Assembly (NCBI GenBank): GCA_017303475.1
Contig: JAFLBO010000010.1
Location: 124,001-188,000 of the forward strand
Reading direction: 5' to 3'
DNA length: 64,000 nucleotides
From: Chitinophagales bacterium
Lineage (GTDB): Bacteria > Bacteroidota > Bacteroidia > Chitinophagales > Saprospiraceae
Below the pieces are notes generated by a model. That model saw nothing but the letters and a program-made list of their open reading frames with translations. It made no database searches and was not told where the DNA came from. Position numbers and translations under genes: made by a program. Of this stretch, positions 15,970 through 25,122 are shown one piece after another (within the stretch, counting starts at the first letter, position 1; every line of letters starts with the position of its first letter).

Positions 15970-18600
15970 TTACTTCTTTCCAAAAGCCGGTAAATCCACT
16001 TTTAACTCCACAGAATACAAGCGCGAAATAGCAGGGCTTGCAATAAACTCGCGTACTTCTGAGTCGAAAAGGTTGACCACCTGGCCTGCCACAGTGAAAT
16101 ACTTGCCAAACTTATATCCAATGCCAAGATCAACATTGAAGAAACCCCCAAGCGGACCGTAGTTGAAGGAGGTTCCAACACGTTTGTTTTCAATTACCTG
16201 ATTGCCGCCGTAAATCAAATCTGTGTTGGTTTTAGCCGCAACGTTGATGCCTGAGAAGAAATCGTACTGTTGTACCCAACGACCAAACACATTGGCAAAA
16301 AGGCGTTTTCCTGTGTAATTCACCCCAATACCCAGTTTATGTTCCGGAGTATTGATAGGCAGGTCACTCTCGTTTACTTTACCGTCTTTGTTGCCATCAT
16401 TAGCCAAATCGTCGGTATTCAGGTCAAACCCGAAATAGGAGTAGTTCAACATACCGCTGATGCTGGAGGTAAAGGAATAAGACAATGATGCGTCGAAACC
16501 ATAGGTTTTCACATCACCGAAGTTCACATAAGTCAGCACTGTGTTGGCGCCTTGCTCGGCATTGGGATCAACAGTGATAGGCGTAGTAGTGGTAAATTGG
16601 GAAATGTTTTCCCGTCCACGCTGGGTTGCATAACCCACAATTTTGGCAATATTTGGAGTAGCCGGGTTGTTGTCGTGGTCAAAAAACTCACGGTCTGGAG
16701 CGATGTTGATGGAAGGACTCAGGAAGTTCTGGCTCACATTGTAATAAGCATTGGCATCAAAGAAGAACTTTTTGCCAATCAGGCCTTTGTAACCCAATTC
16801 CACGGTTTGGATTTCTTCAACTTTCAGGGGAGCTACTTCGTAGGTATTAACCACCTGTTGAGTGGTAACATCTACTTCTTTAACTGTAAAACCTTCACCA
16901 TTTCCGAGCAGCAATCCACCAAAAATATTGGCAGAAAGATTAAGGATGGTAGGAGCAGCAATACCCTTACCGTAGGTAATGCGGGCAGCGCCATTATCGC
17001 CTACATTGTACACCAATGCGGCTTTAGGAATGAAGTTAAAGCCATACAGGTCGTGGTTATCCGCACGGGCAGCTACTACGGCGCGCAAATTACCAAAACG
17101 GCGTTCCAACTGAGCGTAACCGCCAACCTGGGCAATTTTGATGTCCCCTCCCTTGTCAATCAAATAAGTTTGGTTACTGTTGGCGATATCATTCTGATAC
17201 TGAACGCCGACGATATAATTGAAGAGTTTGCCGGCAGCATTATTGTACTGCGCTTCTGCATTGAAACGTTGGGAGTTATCCTGAAAAAGAGCTCCTCGCG
17301 CAAGATCAATACCACCATTGGGTGCGGCTGCATTGGGCAACCAGAAGGTGCCAATAGACTTTGCCCGAGCCTCAGATTCGGTAAACTTGGCGGTTCCATC
17401 AACATTCTTGGCATTTTTATATGACCAATAGTTAAGTGTTCTACGGTTCATCGCGTAAGTGGAGTCAGTACCACTCCAGGTGTTATACACATTCACATAA
17501 AAGCGCGGTGAAACATATCTCGCTTGTGCCCAACTCACCCTCCAGTCGCGGATCTGGTTCCGGCCAGCATTGGTATTGCCAATATTGTTGCTGTTTGATG
17601 CACCATAGCCTACGATGATGTCAGATTTTTTGTTTACACTGTAATATACCTGGGCCTCTCCGGCTGCATGGTTAAACTCGCGGTTGAGCAGGTATTCCGG
17701 GTATTTGGCAAATTCTACCCCGTTGGCCACAGAGTAAACGGTGTCGGTGAAGTCAAACTCCTCGCCCTGGGTGTACTCGCCGGAAATTTTGTACGCCCAT
17801 TTATCATTGAGCTTCTGCGCGTGGCGCAAACGGGCCGTCAGTACACTTTGGTTGCCGGCGCCCAATGCAACGGTGGTACCTTCATACACGCGAGGGTCTT
17901 TGGTAATGGTATTGAGCAAACCATTGTGTGCATTCGGGCCATACAGGGCAGAAGATGGGCCGAGTACTACCTCAATGCGTTCCACATCTTCTTTGATGGT
18001 GGTACTCAATGCGCCCAGAGGCAGGCCGGTTGCAATGAGTGAGGACAGTCGGCCGTCGTTTATCTGCAGATTTTTCGGGTTAAAAGCACTGTTGAATCCA
18101 CGTGCATTGATGCCAATGCCGAGTACTCCGGAACGCACGTAATCCACGCCCCTTTGCCGACCAAGTAATTCTGCGGTGTTAAAAGATGCCAGTTGACTGA
18201 TCGCCTTGGCATTAACGATAGAGATGGTAGCAGGCGCATTGGTAACTTTTTCTGCCTTTCTGGAGGCGGAAATCACCACTTCTTCGCCCTGAAGTGCTGA
18301 GGAAGACAGCGCCACGTCGAGTGTCGTGTTTTGCCCGGCACTAACGGAAACTTTGCGTGTTTCGGTTTTGTAACCAAGATAGGAGATTACGATGGTAGCA
18401 TTGCCTGCGGAAACATCCAGGGTAAAGGTCCCTGCATCGTCCGTGTACGTGCCGTTAGGCGCCCCTTCCTGGAACACGCTTACACGGAAAAGCGCCTCAC
18501 CTGAAACGGCGTCGGTAACCTTACCGGAAACAGAGCCTTTTTGAGCGAAGGCCCAAACAGCAAGGAACATGCAAGGCAAAAGGGTAAACAGTTTTTTCAT
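15970..18600 (-). CDS. TonB-dependent outer membrane receptor (non-SusC type)
   Basis: An 876-residue TonB receptor. It has a Sec signal (1-19, ending AFAQ), a carboxypeptidase-D regulatory-like domain (VSGKVTDAVSGEALFRVSVF, about 22-105), then EEVVISASRKAEKV as TonB-box/plug start, and plug motifs DVERIEVVLGPSSALYGPNAHNG. A long barrel follows, ending in a charged KVDLPAFGKK. A loop with DLANDGNKDGKVNESDLP looks like a calcium-binding insertion. No susD gene is adjacent, so it is not a SusCD pair. It should take up a bulky or scarce substrate across the outer membrane. The operon (symporter, hydrolase, KAS III, AMP-ligase) suggests an ester, lactone or acyl compound, but siderophore-like ligands cannot be excluded from sequence alone. 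Confidence 0.92.
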   Translation of the reverse strand: MKKLFTLLPCMFLAVWAFAQKGSVSGKVTDAVSGEALFRVSVFQEGAPNGTYTDDAGTFTLDVSAGNATIVISYLGYKTETRKVSVSAGQNTTLDVALSSSALQGEEVVISASRKAEKVTNAPATISIVNAKAISQLASFNTAELLGRQRGVDYVRSGVLGIGINARGFNSAFNPKNLQINDGRLSSLIATGLPLGALSTTIKEDVERIEVVLGPSSALYGPNAHNGLLNTITKDPRVYEGTTVALGAGNQSVLTARLRHAQKLNDKWAYKISGEYTQGEEFDFTDTVYSVANGVEFAKYPEYLLNREFNHAAGEAQVYYSVNKKSDIIVGYGASNSNNIGNTNAGRNQIRDWRVSWAQARYVSPRFYVNVYNTWSGTDSTYAMNRRTLNYWSYKNAKNVDGTAKFTESEARAKSIGTFWLPNAAAPNGGIDLARGALFQDNSQRFNAEAQYNNAAGKLFNYIVGVQYQNDIANSNQTYLIDKGGDIKIAQVGGYAQLERRFGNLRAVVAARADNHDLYGFNFIPKAALVYNVGDNGAARITYGKGIAAPTILNLSANIFGGLLLGNGEGFTVKEVDVTTQQVVNTYEVAPLKVEEIQTVELGYKGLIGKKFFFDANAYYNVSQNFLSPSINIAPDREFFDHDNNPATPNIAKIVGYATQRGRENISQFTTTTPITVDPNAEQGANTVLTYVNFGDVKTYGFDASLSYSFTSSISGMLNYSYFGFDLNTDDLANDGNKDGKVNESDLPINTPEHKLGIGVNYTGKRLFANVFGRWVQQYDFFSGINVAAKTNTDLIYGGNQVIENKRVGTSFNYGPLGGFFNVDLGIGYKFGKYFTVAGQVVNLFDSEVREFIASPAISRLYSVELKVDLPAFGKK

Positions 18601-18664
18601 TGCTTCAATACAATTAAGGTGAAAAGTGAAAAGTCAGTGGAGGTCTTCAAAAGGGAACAAAAGG

Positions 18665-19597
18665 TTATTTCAGAAAATCAAGCAGGTATCGGTTCACCTG
18701 CTCCGCGCCTTCCCATTGCACAAAATGCCCGGTTGCGGATACCCATTTTAATTGGCCTGCAGGCAAGCGAGCTGTGCCCGTCAGGGCTACCTCGGCAGTG
18801 GTTAAAGTTTTATGAAGTATTCTGTTAGGGATGAGGGCATCCTGCTCTCCATAAATCACCAGAACGGGTATCTCAATCTGTGAAAGTTTATCAAAAACCG
18901 GCTGATGCAGCATACCCATCACACAGCGAGGTATCATCTGACAATAGGCTTCGTAATCTGGAGTTTCCCTCATAATCAATCTATCCTTGATCATGAACTC
19001 AGCATCTGCGGGAAAGTGGAAAAAATTGAGTTCAAAGTTTTTCCGAATCTGCTCAGGGGTGGTCGCTTTGAGCACAGCTGCGGTATAAACCATCTGAAAC
19101 CATGCACGCTCTTGTTCTGTAAATGTTTCAAATCCGGCTGGAGCCAGCAGAACGAGTTTTTGAGCCAGTTGAGGTGATTGCAAAACCGCTGTCATGGCTA
19201 TCTGCGCACCCATGGAATGCCCCACCAGTACCACACGCTCCAGTTTTAGGGCCTGGATAAATTCCTGAAGCGCAGCTGCGAAAAAGGCGATATCAAAAGC
19301 ATAATCACCCTTCCCTGACCTCCCATAACCGGGCAAATCAAGCGCCACACAACGGTAGGTTCCGCTTAGTTCGGCTATGTTTTTCTGCCAGCACTTGAGA
19401 TTACTGCCCAATCCGTGCACCATCACCAGAGTCATGGGAGCATCAACCGGGCCTTCGGAAACATAGGCAATACTCAAGCCGGAAGCTAGCGTAACCTGTT
19501 GTGTATGAGCAGGATAAGAAATATCCATCATAGAAATTTGTGCAATAAGGCCATGGCCACCCAGGAGTACGCACAGGGCCAGAATCATTCGTTTCAT
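18665..19597 (-). CDS. Exported alpha/beta hydrolase
   Basis: A 310-residue alpha/beta hydrolase with a probable Sec signal (residues 1-20, GLIAQ), so likely periplasmic. The catalytic triad is readable: nucleophile Ser128 in VGHSMGA, Asp253 in YGEQDALIP, and His291 in SATGHFVQWE. The oxyanion motif is MVHGLGSN. The gene start overlaps the stop of the symporter gene by four bases (ATGA arrangement), which implies translational coupling. It should hydrolyse an ester, lactone or thioester in the periplasm, making a carboxylate that the coupled sodium symporter could carry in. The cap region (about 150-240) is helical, as in meta-cleavage hydrolases and lactonases. The substrate is unknown. Confidence 0.88.
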   Translation of the reverse strand: MKRMILALCVLLGGHGLIAQISMMDISYPAHTQQVTLASGLSIAYVSEGPVDAPMTLVMVHGLGSNLKCWQKNIAELSGTYRCVALDLPGYGRSGKGDYAFDIAFFAAALQEFIQALKLERVVLVGHSMGAQIAMTAVLQSPQLAQKLVLLAPAGFETFTEQERAWFQMVYTAAVLKATTPEQIRKNFELNFFHFPADAEFMIKDRLIMRETPDYEAYCQMIPRCVMGMLHQPVFDKLSQIEIPVLVIYGEQDALIPNRILHKTLTTAEVALTGTARLPAGQLKWVSATGHFVQWEGAEQVNRYLLDFLK

Positions 19598-21081
19598 AGG
19601 TTGTTTTTCCTGAGTAATAAGTGAAGAACCGTACCCACTAATAAAGAAGAGAGTATGGCATAGGTGGCGGAGACTGCCGGATTTCTGACACTGCCCTGGA
19701 GATATGATGTGATACCGCCAAAATAACTTCCGAAATGTACCAGCACTGCCACCACGGAGGCTGCCACCGCCGCAACCCGGGGAGTGTGGGGGATAAAAAT
19801 GCCGAACAAAACCGGCACAAAGGCTGCTGAAAAAAAAGCATAAACCCCTAGCTGAGCGAAAATGCCCACGCTGAGTTTCGGAAACAACAATTGATCTCTG
19901 GCCAGGAAGAAGGTAATCAGGGCCAGACCTGAAATCACCACTTTATTGAAAAAAATGAGGTTCTGCTGCCGGGTCGGTTCTGCGCTTTCTTTGGAGAGGA
20001 ACCGACTGAAGATGTCGGTAGTCAAGGTAGTTGATAAGGATTGTATCAATCCTTCCAGCGTGGCCAGACCGGATGAAAGCAAGCCCAGAATCACGATCAG
20101 CGCCATCCAGACGCTGAACTCGCGAACCACGTAGCCGGGAATGATGCCATCCATTTTTACACCTGCCAGATCAGGCATCGACAACCGGGCATAAAACCCT
20201 ACAAAAACCACAGAAAAGAAAACCATTTCGGCCAGAATTCCGGCTGTCAGGTATTTGTTTACGTCTTTTTCGTCCTTTAAAAGCAGTGATTTGGTGATAA
20301 TATGCGGCTGACAAACAATGGCTACTCCAACCACAAACGGGCAAAAAACAATCTCAAAATAATCGCGAAACAGCGGACTTCCCGGATTCACAGAGGCTGT
20401 CAGTGCCGGATCAATGGCCGCAACCTTGTCCCAGAAAGCATGTACCCCATCCGACACCCAGGAATACCCGGAAACAAGCAACAAAACTGCCACCAGCAAT
20501 TTCAAAAATGCCTGAATGGTATTGGTATACACCATGGCATTTGCCCCGCCAAACATCATGTAACCAAAAACAAACACTATGATGAGTGCCAGCGACAGAA
20601 TTTCATCCAGTTGAAGCGCCTGCGACAAAACTTTGGTCATGCCCACGCAGATGAGCACCATGAAAGTGATCAGCAACAGGGAAAGTACCGCGAAAAACAG
20701 CGCAAAACTTTTTGATTCATACCTATTTCCGATCCACTGCCCCATACTGATAGCCTTAACTGCCACACCTTGCTTCCGAAACCTTTTGGTCATCAGGATC
20801 AGAGAAAGGTATTTTCCCAAAGGAAGGAAAACGGCAAATGCCAAAAAAGCACTCCAGCCATAGAGGGCAATAAAACCTGGATTGATAATGAATGTAGCAG
20901 CACTGGTGCTGGCTGCTGCCAGAGAGAGTCCAACAAACCAGGGAGAAAAGTGCATGTTACCCACAGCATAATCTGCCATGGATTTGGTACGTCGCGCCCC
21001 TTGCACTACAAAATACAGGATGATGCCCATGTAAATGAGCAGGGATGCAGCGGTAACCCATACAATTTCCTGATTTGCCAT
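19594..21081 (-). CDS. Sodium:solute symporter (SSS family)
   Basis: An inner-membrane transporter of about 495 residues with 13 or so transmembrane helices, of the LeuT-fold SSS family (Na+-coupled uptake of monocarboxylates, sugars, amino acids or similar). The ATG at 21081 (MANQEIVWVTAASLLIYMG) places the first helix directly after the start. The upstream alternative at 21114 adds 11 hydrophilic residues. The family's helix-1 region (AAASTSAATFIINPGFIALYGW) and SSGLATLEGLIQSLSTTLTTDIF are visible, as in pantothenate- or acetate-type members. It is the first gene of the operon and is coupled to the hydrolase gene. The context suggests import of a small carboxylate released in the periplasm. 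That substrate assignment is inference. Confidence 0.9.
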   Translation of the reverse strand: MANQEIVWVTAASLLIYMGIILYFVVQGARRTKSMADYAVGNMHFSPWFVGLSLAAASTSAATFIINPGFIALYGWSAFLAFAVFLPLGKYLSLILMTKRFRKQGVAVKAISMGQWIGNRYESKSFALFFAVLSLLLITFMVLICVGMTKVLSQALQLDEILSLALIIVFVFGYMMFGGANAMVYTNTIQAFLKLLVAVLLLVSGYSWVSDGVHAFWDKVAAIDPALTASVNPGSPLFRDYFEIVFCPFVVGVAIVCQPHIITKSLLLKDEKDVNKYLTAGILAEMVFFSVVFVGFYARLSMPDLAGVKMDGIIPGYVVREFSVWMALIVILGLLSSGLATLEGLIQSLSTTLTTDIFSRFLSKESAEPTRQQNLIFFNKVVISGLALITFFLARDQLLFPKLSVGIFAQLGVYAFFSAAFVPVLFGIFIPHTPRVAAVAASVVAVLVHFGSYFGGITSYLQGSVRNPAVSATYAILSSLLVGTVLHLLLRKNNL

Positions 21082-21338
21082 TTTAAAAGCATTATTGGAC
21101 AAACAGCCAGCCAACCCAATTTTATCATGAATTAGCCCGTGTTTTCAGAACTCAAAGGAACAGTGACAAATTGAGCGGAAAACAAGACTGCACTTTTTCA
21201 GTGTATGGACTAAAGCACCGTTTTAGCGCATTATTTTATACAAGTAATTGATTTTAAACAAATTAAAATAAACAGAAAAGGCCTAGACTCCTCATTTTCA
21301 AAAATTTTCTATCCAGGCTGCAGCGAAAAAGCTTACCC

Positions 21339-21346
21339 TACCTTTG
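21339..21346 (+). promoter_or_regulatory. Predicted -7 promoter element for the fabG-like gene
   Basis: TACCTTTG fits the Bacteroidota TAnnTTTG consensus and lies 28 bases before the ATG at 21375. The -33 element is weak. The 293-base divergent space it sits in is AT-rich, and I found no convincing minus-strand promoter there for the symporter operon. Confidence 0.45.
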
Positions 21347-21374
21347 AGCCTGGAAATCAAATAATATTTTGCAT

Positions 21375-22121
21375 ATGAAAAGACTGGAAAACAAAGTAGC
21401 CATCATTACAGGAGGGGCAAGTGGCATTGGAAAAGCTACTGCCTGGAAATTTCTTGAAGAAGGCGCTCAGGTAGCTATTTGGGACATTGACCAACATCGC
21501 ATGGATACCTTGCAGGCATCATGGACTCAGTTCAGTGAAAACCAGCTTCGGTTTTACAAGGTAAACACCACAAATCTGGAAGAAGTAGAAGCTACTGCAG
21601 CTCAGGTTGCAATAGATTTTGGTACAGTCCATATTTTAGTGAACAATGCTGGCATTACCCGTGATGCTTCCTTGAAAAAAATGAGCGTGGAGCAATGGCA
21701 ACAGGTGATAGATGTAAATCTGACCGGCGTTTTTTATTGCACCAAAGCAGTTTATCCATTTATGGAAACACAGGCATGGGGACGCATTCTTTCTGCCGCA
21801 TCTGTGGTAGGCCTGTACGGCAACTTCGGGCAATCCAATTATGTGGCTACCAAAGCCGGTATCATTGGAATGACCAAAGTATGGGCGCGCGAATTCGGTC
21901 GAAAAGGCATTACCGCTAATGCCGTGGCGCCTGGTTTTATCCATACAGAAATGATGGACACCATACCGGAAAACGTACTTCAGGGCATGAGGGATAAATG
22001 TCCGATACCACGACTGGGCAAACCCGAAGAGATAGCCAGCGCTTATGCCTTTCTGGCATCTGAAGAAGCTGCATTTATTAACGGAGCAACTTTGAGCGTG
22101 GATGGCGGTTTAACCGTATAA
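21375..22121 (+). CDS. FabG-like 3-oxoacyl reductase, short-chain dehydrogenase
   Basis: A 248-residue classical short-chain dehydrogenase, the length of FabG. The start is ATG at 21375, not the TTG six bases earlier. The cofactor motif TGGASGIG (12-19), NNAG (90-93), and catalytic Asn115, Ser143, Tyr156 and Lys160 are all present, as is the C-terminal PEEIASAYAFLASEEAAFINGATLSVDGG of FabG and PhaB-type enzymes. It should reduce a 3-oxoacyl thioester (ACP or CoA) with NAD(P)H. Asp37 after the second beta strand (IWDID) hints at NAD(H) rather than NADPH. It is transcribed divergently from the symporter-hydrolase-receptor-KAS III-ligase operon, and its chemistry fits that operon. It may equally serve beta-oxidation or polyhydroxyalkanoate metabolism. 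Confidence 0.9.
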   Translation: MKRLENKVAIITGGASGIGKATAWKFLEEGAQVAIWDIDQHRMDTLQASWTQFSENQLRFYKVNTTNLEEVEATAAQVAIDFGTVHILVNNAGITRDASLKKMSVEQWQQVIDVNLTGVFYCTKAVYPFMETQAWGRILSAASVVGLYGNFGQSNYVATKAGIIGMTKVWAREFGRKGITANAVAPGFIHTEMMDTIPENVLQGMRDKCPIPRLGKPEEIASAYAFLASEEAAFINGATLSVDGGLTV

Positions 22122-22141
22122 TTGCCCTTCCCTCGCTCGTT

Positions 22142-23572
22142 ATGCGTGCTAAACTCCTTTCGTTTTCAGAATATGCGGCTACACTGCTGCCGCATGAAAC
22201 AGCCTATTTGCTGGAAATTCAACAGTTTGAAGATCCGGCCAAACTGGCTATTTTGGAACGTTTACACCAAAATTGCATTCAGATTCATCAGGTTGCGCCT
22301 TATGATCAAAGCATAGATAAACGCAAATATTCCAACCTTAAAACCTGGATTTCTGATCGGTTAAGGGAAAATGATGTAGATGCTCAGTTTGAATGGATGA
22401 ACGACATGGAACTAAAAACCATGACCGATTCCATTGAGCCCGAAGAAGAAAAAAGTATACTGCGGGCCATTCGGAAAATTGGCCCAACGCATTTCTTTTT
22501 CATTAAGTTTTACGAGCTGGTTCAAACTTTCCGTCATTTTTTACTCATCCGGCTGCGCTATGAAGAGCACCGGCAAGCCAACGATTTTTTGCACAAAAAC
22601 CGCCAGGCATACGAACGCTCTAAAAACACCTATGAACAACTACACGAAGCCACACTGGATATAGTTGGTCAATACTCCACCGGCTCCGGTGAATCCATGC
22701 AATGGCAAAAATGGTTGGCCGAAGTGCTGCATGATGACCGATTGGATGGATTGAACAGGTATCTGGCACTCATCCGACTCATTTTTGTACACCTCAACTA
22801 CGGAAGCCTGGCGCCACTGTTACAGCATTTTGAATACATGGACGCCTTGTTCACTAATGGCACCTATTACTCCAAAAGGCTCCTCATCAACTATTACAGC
22901 CAGCGTCTGCTTTTTCATTCCAAAAGTAAGGACTACGAAAAAGCAATCTACTACGGCTACCTGTCCGTTCGGGGCAAAAACTCTGATTACCTGCATTACC
23001 TGAACAACCTGGCGTCTGTGCTCATGCGTGCCAAAAGACATCAAGAAGCCCTTCAGGTAATGAAATCAGCATATGCCGACGTTAAAACCACCAGAAATTT
23101 CCACAGTAAAATAGGTTTTGTAGCCTTCTACATCAAATGCCTAAACCATAATCAACAGTTCAAAAATGCTGAAGGATATGCCAATGCTTTTCTGAAAGCC
23201 TACAAAAAGGAAATTTTCGAATACCGCTGGCACCTTTTCTTTACCTCCTACCTGGACGCTTTGTTCCAGCAACGGAAGTACGGCCGCGTGACCAGTCTGG
23301 TTCAACAATACAGACTCTTGCAAAAAGATAAGGAATATCAGAAAAAAGCCTCTTACCTGCCAGTTATTCCGTGGTATTATGAAATGGCTGCCTACAAAGA
23401 ATCTGGGCAGGGTCTACACCCGCTGTCCAACCGAATCTGTGATTACATGCTCTCATTACCCCAAAACTCTGAAAAACTACATCAGATCAGAGAGTTTCTA
23501 CAGGAAGTAAAGGACCACATACCAGAAGCGCATCAGCTCATTCAAGCCAAATGGCATGAGAAAAAGCGGTGA
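22142..23572 (+). CDS. Hypothetical helical-repeat protein
   Basis: A 476-residue protein I do not recognise. It has no signal peptide or membrane segment and is almost wholly alpha-helical, rich in Tyr, Leu and His. The middle and C-terminal parts look like degenerate TPR repeats (SKDYEKAIYYGYLSV, AKRHQEALQVMKSAY, NQQFKNAEGYANAFL), which suggests a cytoplasmic scaffold. It starts 20 bases after the fabG-like gene and may be co-transcribed. Its stop codon is followed almost at once by the decamer array at 23578. A protein of the same size and character is encoded at 48752-50149, but I could not align the two convincingly by eye. Confidence 0.8.
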   Translation: MRAKLLSFSEYAATLLPHETAYLLEIQQFEDPAKLAILERLHQNCIQIHQVAPYDQSIDKRKYSNLKTWISDRLRENDVDAQFEWMNDMELKTMTDSIEPEEEKSILRAIRKIGPTHFFFIKFYELVQTFRHFLLIRLRYEEHRQANDFLHKNRQAYERSKNTYEQLHEATLDIVGQYSTGSGESMQWQKWLAEVLHDDRLDGLNRYLALIRLIFVHLNYGSLAPLLQHFEYMDALFTNGTYYSKRLLINYYSQRLLFHSKSKDYEKAIYYGYLSVRGKNSDYLHYLNNLASVLMRAKRHQEALQVMKSAYADVKTTRNFHSKIGFVAFYIKCLNHNQQFKNAEGYANAFLKAYKKEIFEYRWHLFFTSYLDALFQQRKYGRVTSLVQQYRLLQKDKEYQKKASYLPVIPWYYEMAAYKESGQGLHPLSNRICDYMLSLPQNSEKLHQIREFLQEVKDHIPEAHQLIQAKWHEKKR

Positions 23573-23577
23573 AGATG

Positions 23578-23800
23578 GGACATTGGGGGTCATTTGGGGT
23601 CATTTGAGGTCATTTGGGGTCATTTGAGGTCATTGGGGGTCATTTGAGGTCATTTGGGGTCATTTGGGGTCATTTGAGGTCATTTGGGGTCATTTGAGGT
23701 CATTTGGGGGGTCATTTGAGGTCATTGGGGGTCATTTGAGGTCATTTGGGGTCATTTGAGGTCATTTGGGGTCATTTGGGGTCATTTGAGGACATTTAAT
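23578..23800. repeat. Tandem decamer array, GGTCATTTGR
   Basis: About 21 copies of a 10-base unit alternate mostly between GGTCATTTGG and GGTCATTTGA, with one one-base insertion near 23706 and a few units shortened to GGTCATTGGG. It begins within ten bases of the stop codon of the helical gene and runs into the long hairpin at 23794. The period is close to one DNA turn, so the TTT runs are in phase. No open coding frame is kept because the unit is not a multiple of three. Confidence 0.95.
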
Positions 23801-23930
23801 CAACGTGGGTTGTCATCCAGAGCGAAGCGAAGGACCTACACAAGCCCGGTTCCCGAAATGCTCTGGCCAAATGCACCTGAATAGTCTGGCTTGTGTAGCT
23901 CCCAAGAATGACAACCCACGTTGATTAAAT
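23794..23930. repeat. Long inverted repeat (hairpin element)
   Basis: The 23-base arm at 23794-23816 (ATTTAATCAACGTGGGTTGT then CAT) is the exact reverse complement of 23908-23930. Inside it, CTACACAAGCC (23836-23846) pairs with GGCTTGTGTAG (23888-23898). After the right arm, units of the decamer continue in opposite orientation to about 23966, so the whole array-hairpin-array is one large palindrome. It separates the convergent helical gene and RND operon and could stop transcription from both sides. Confidence 0.9.
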
Positions 23931-23976
23931 GACCTCAAATGACCCTAAATGACCCTAAATGACCTATAACACCTCC

Positions 23977-25110
23977 CTACTCCGCGCTATTCTTCATCTT
24001 CATCAGCAGCGTGTAGGCATTCTGCAACACCAGATCTTTGCCTGAAATATCTGTTTTGGGCAAAATTTGCTGCTCTCCTTTTTCTGCAATACCCAATTCT
24101 ACCGGAGTCATGTCAAACTGGCCATTTCCTTTGTCCAGGAAAACAAAGTGCTCGTTTTGCCAGCGCACTACAGCGCCTTCAGGCACCACCAGTGCCTTTT
24201 CGGTAACTACGGCCACCTCAGCGTTCATGAACATACCCGGAAACAGCTTTGTGTGGTCGTACTTGCTAAAATGGCAGTGCACTTCAGCAGCCCTGTTTTC
24301 ATCCAGATTTTTACTGATAAGCAGGATCTCAGCCTGATATTTTTGGTCGGGCTGATCAGCGGTGTAGGCCACAACTTTTTGTCCAACAGCCAGGTTGGCC
24401 ACGTCTTTTTCAAACACCTTCAGGTTCAGGTGAATGTCTTCCGGGTTCACCAGCTCAAACAAAACATCTGTGGGCGCGGTGTATTTTCCAATGTTCACGT
24501 GCACTTTAGACACGTACCCGTTGATGGGAGAACGTACGCTCACAGTTCTTGATAAATTTGCCTCTGTTAAACCAGCCGGATCAAGTCCGATCAGCCGCAA
24601 TTTCTCTTCCAGCGCCCTGAGGGTGATTTTCTGCACCTCCCAGTTATTTTTAGCCTGCTGGAAAATCTTGTCGCTGCTGGCTTTATCTGAATTCAGCAAT
24701 TGCTGGCGTTGGTATTCGCTTTCTGCCAGTGCAACGTTAGCCCGTGCCATCAGATAATCCTGCTGAATCTGTATAAACTGTGCATCTTCCATAATGGCCA
24801 GCACCTCGCCTTTTCTCACAGCCATTCCGGGCAGGAGTTTGGTCGACTTAAGGTATCCACCCAACGGGAAGCTGATACTGATCATATTCTGGGGAGGCAC
24901 ATCAATATCGCCATTGAGTTTTAATATGGCCGACAAAGGTTTTTGTTCCGGTTTGCCCAACACTATACCGGCATTCTTTAGTTGCTGAGGATCCAGTGAT
25001 ACCTCTGTGGACAAACTTGTTTCTGCGGTATCCGCCGCTGCGGGTGTTTCCGGGTTGGATCCACAGGAAGCCAGCAAAAATGCCAGCGCTACAATGCTAT
25101 ATGGTTTCAT
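23977..25110 (-). CDS. RND efflux periplasmic adaptor, CusB/CzcB type
   Basis: A 377-residue membrane fusion protein anchored as a lipoprotein (LLASC, Cys16). The order is a beta-barrel start, a lipoyl half-motif, a helical hairpin (about 115-175, coiled-coil character: QQDYLMARANVALAESEYQRQ), the second lipoyl half (VRSPINGYVSKVHVNIGKYT), a beta-barrel with LFPGMFMNAEV, and the membrane-proximal domain. This is the organisation of CusB/CzcB adaptors. It is the last gene of the efflux operon, 12 bases after the pump gene. It should bridge the RND trimer and the outer-membrane channel. The cargo is probably a divalent or monovalent metal ion, judged from the pump. No Met-rich N-terminal metal site of the CusB kind is visible. 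Confidence 0.92.
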   Translation of the reverse strand: MKPYSIVALAFLLASCGSNPETPAAADTAETSLSTEVSLDPQQLKNAGIVLGKPEQKPLSAILKLNGDIDVPPQNMISISFPLGGYLKSTKLLPGMAVRKGEVLAIMEDAQFIQIQQDYLMARANVALAESEYQRQQLLNSDKASSDKIFQQAKNNWEVQKITLRALEEKLRLIGLDPAGLTEANLSRTVSVRSPINGYVSKVHVNIGKYTAPTDVLFELVNPEDIHLNLKVFEKDVANLAVGQKVVAYTADQPDQKYQAEILLISKNLDENRAAEVHCHFSKYDHTKLFPGMFMNAEVAVVTEKALVVPEGAVVRWQNEHFVFLDKGNGQFDMTPVELGIAEKGEQQILPKTDISGKDLVLQNAYTLLMKMKNSAE

Positions 25111-25122
25111 TGATTGTTGTCT

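Noticed and set aside
13284..22121. The ketosynthase, AMP-ligase, hydrolase and reductase as an OleABCD olefin pathway
   Set aside because: The four enzyme types match on paper, but the hydrolase is exported and has a Ser nucleophile (OleB is cytoplasmic with Asp), the reductase is a short 248-residue FabG type rather than an extended OleD, and the ketosynthase lacks the OleA His and Asn.
23578..23800. CRISPR-like array
   Set aside because: The unit is 10 bases with no unique spacers, and no cas genes are near.
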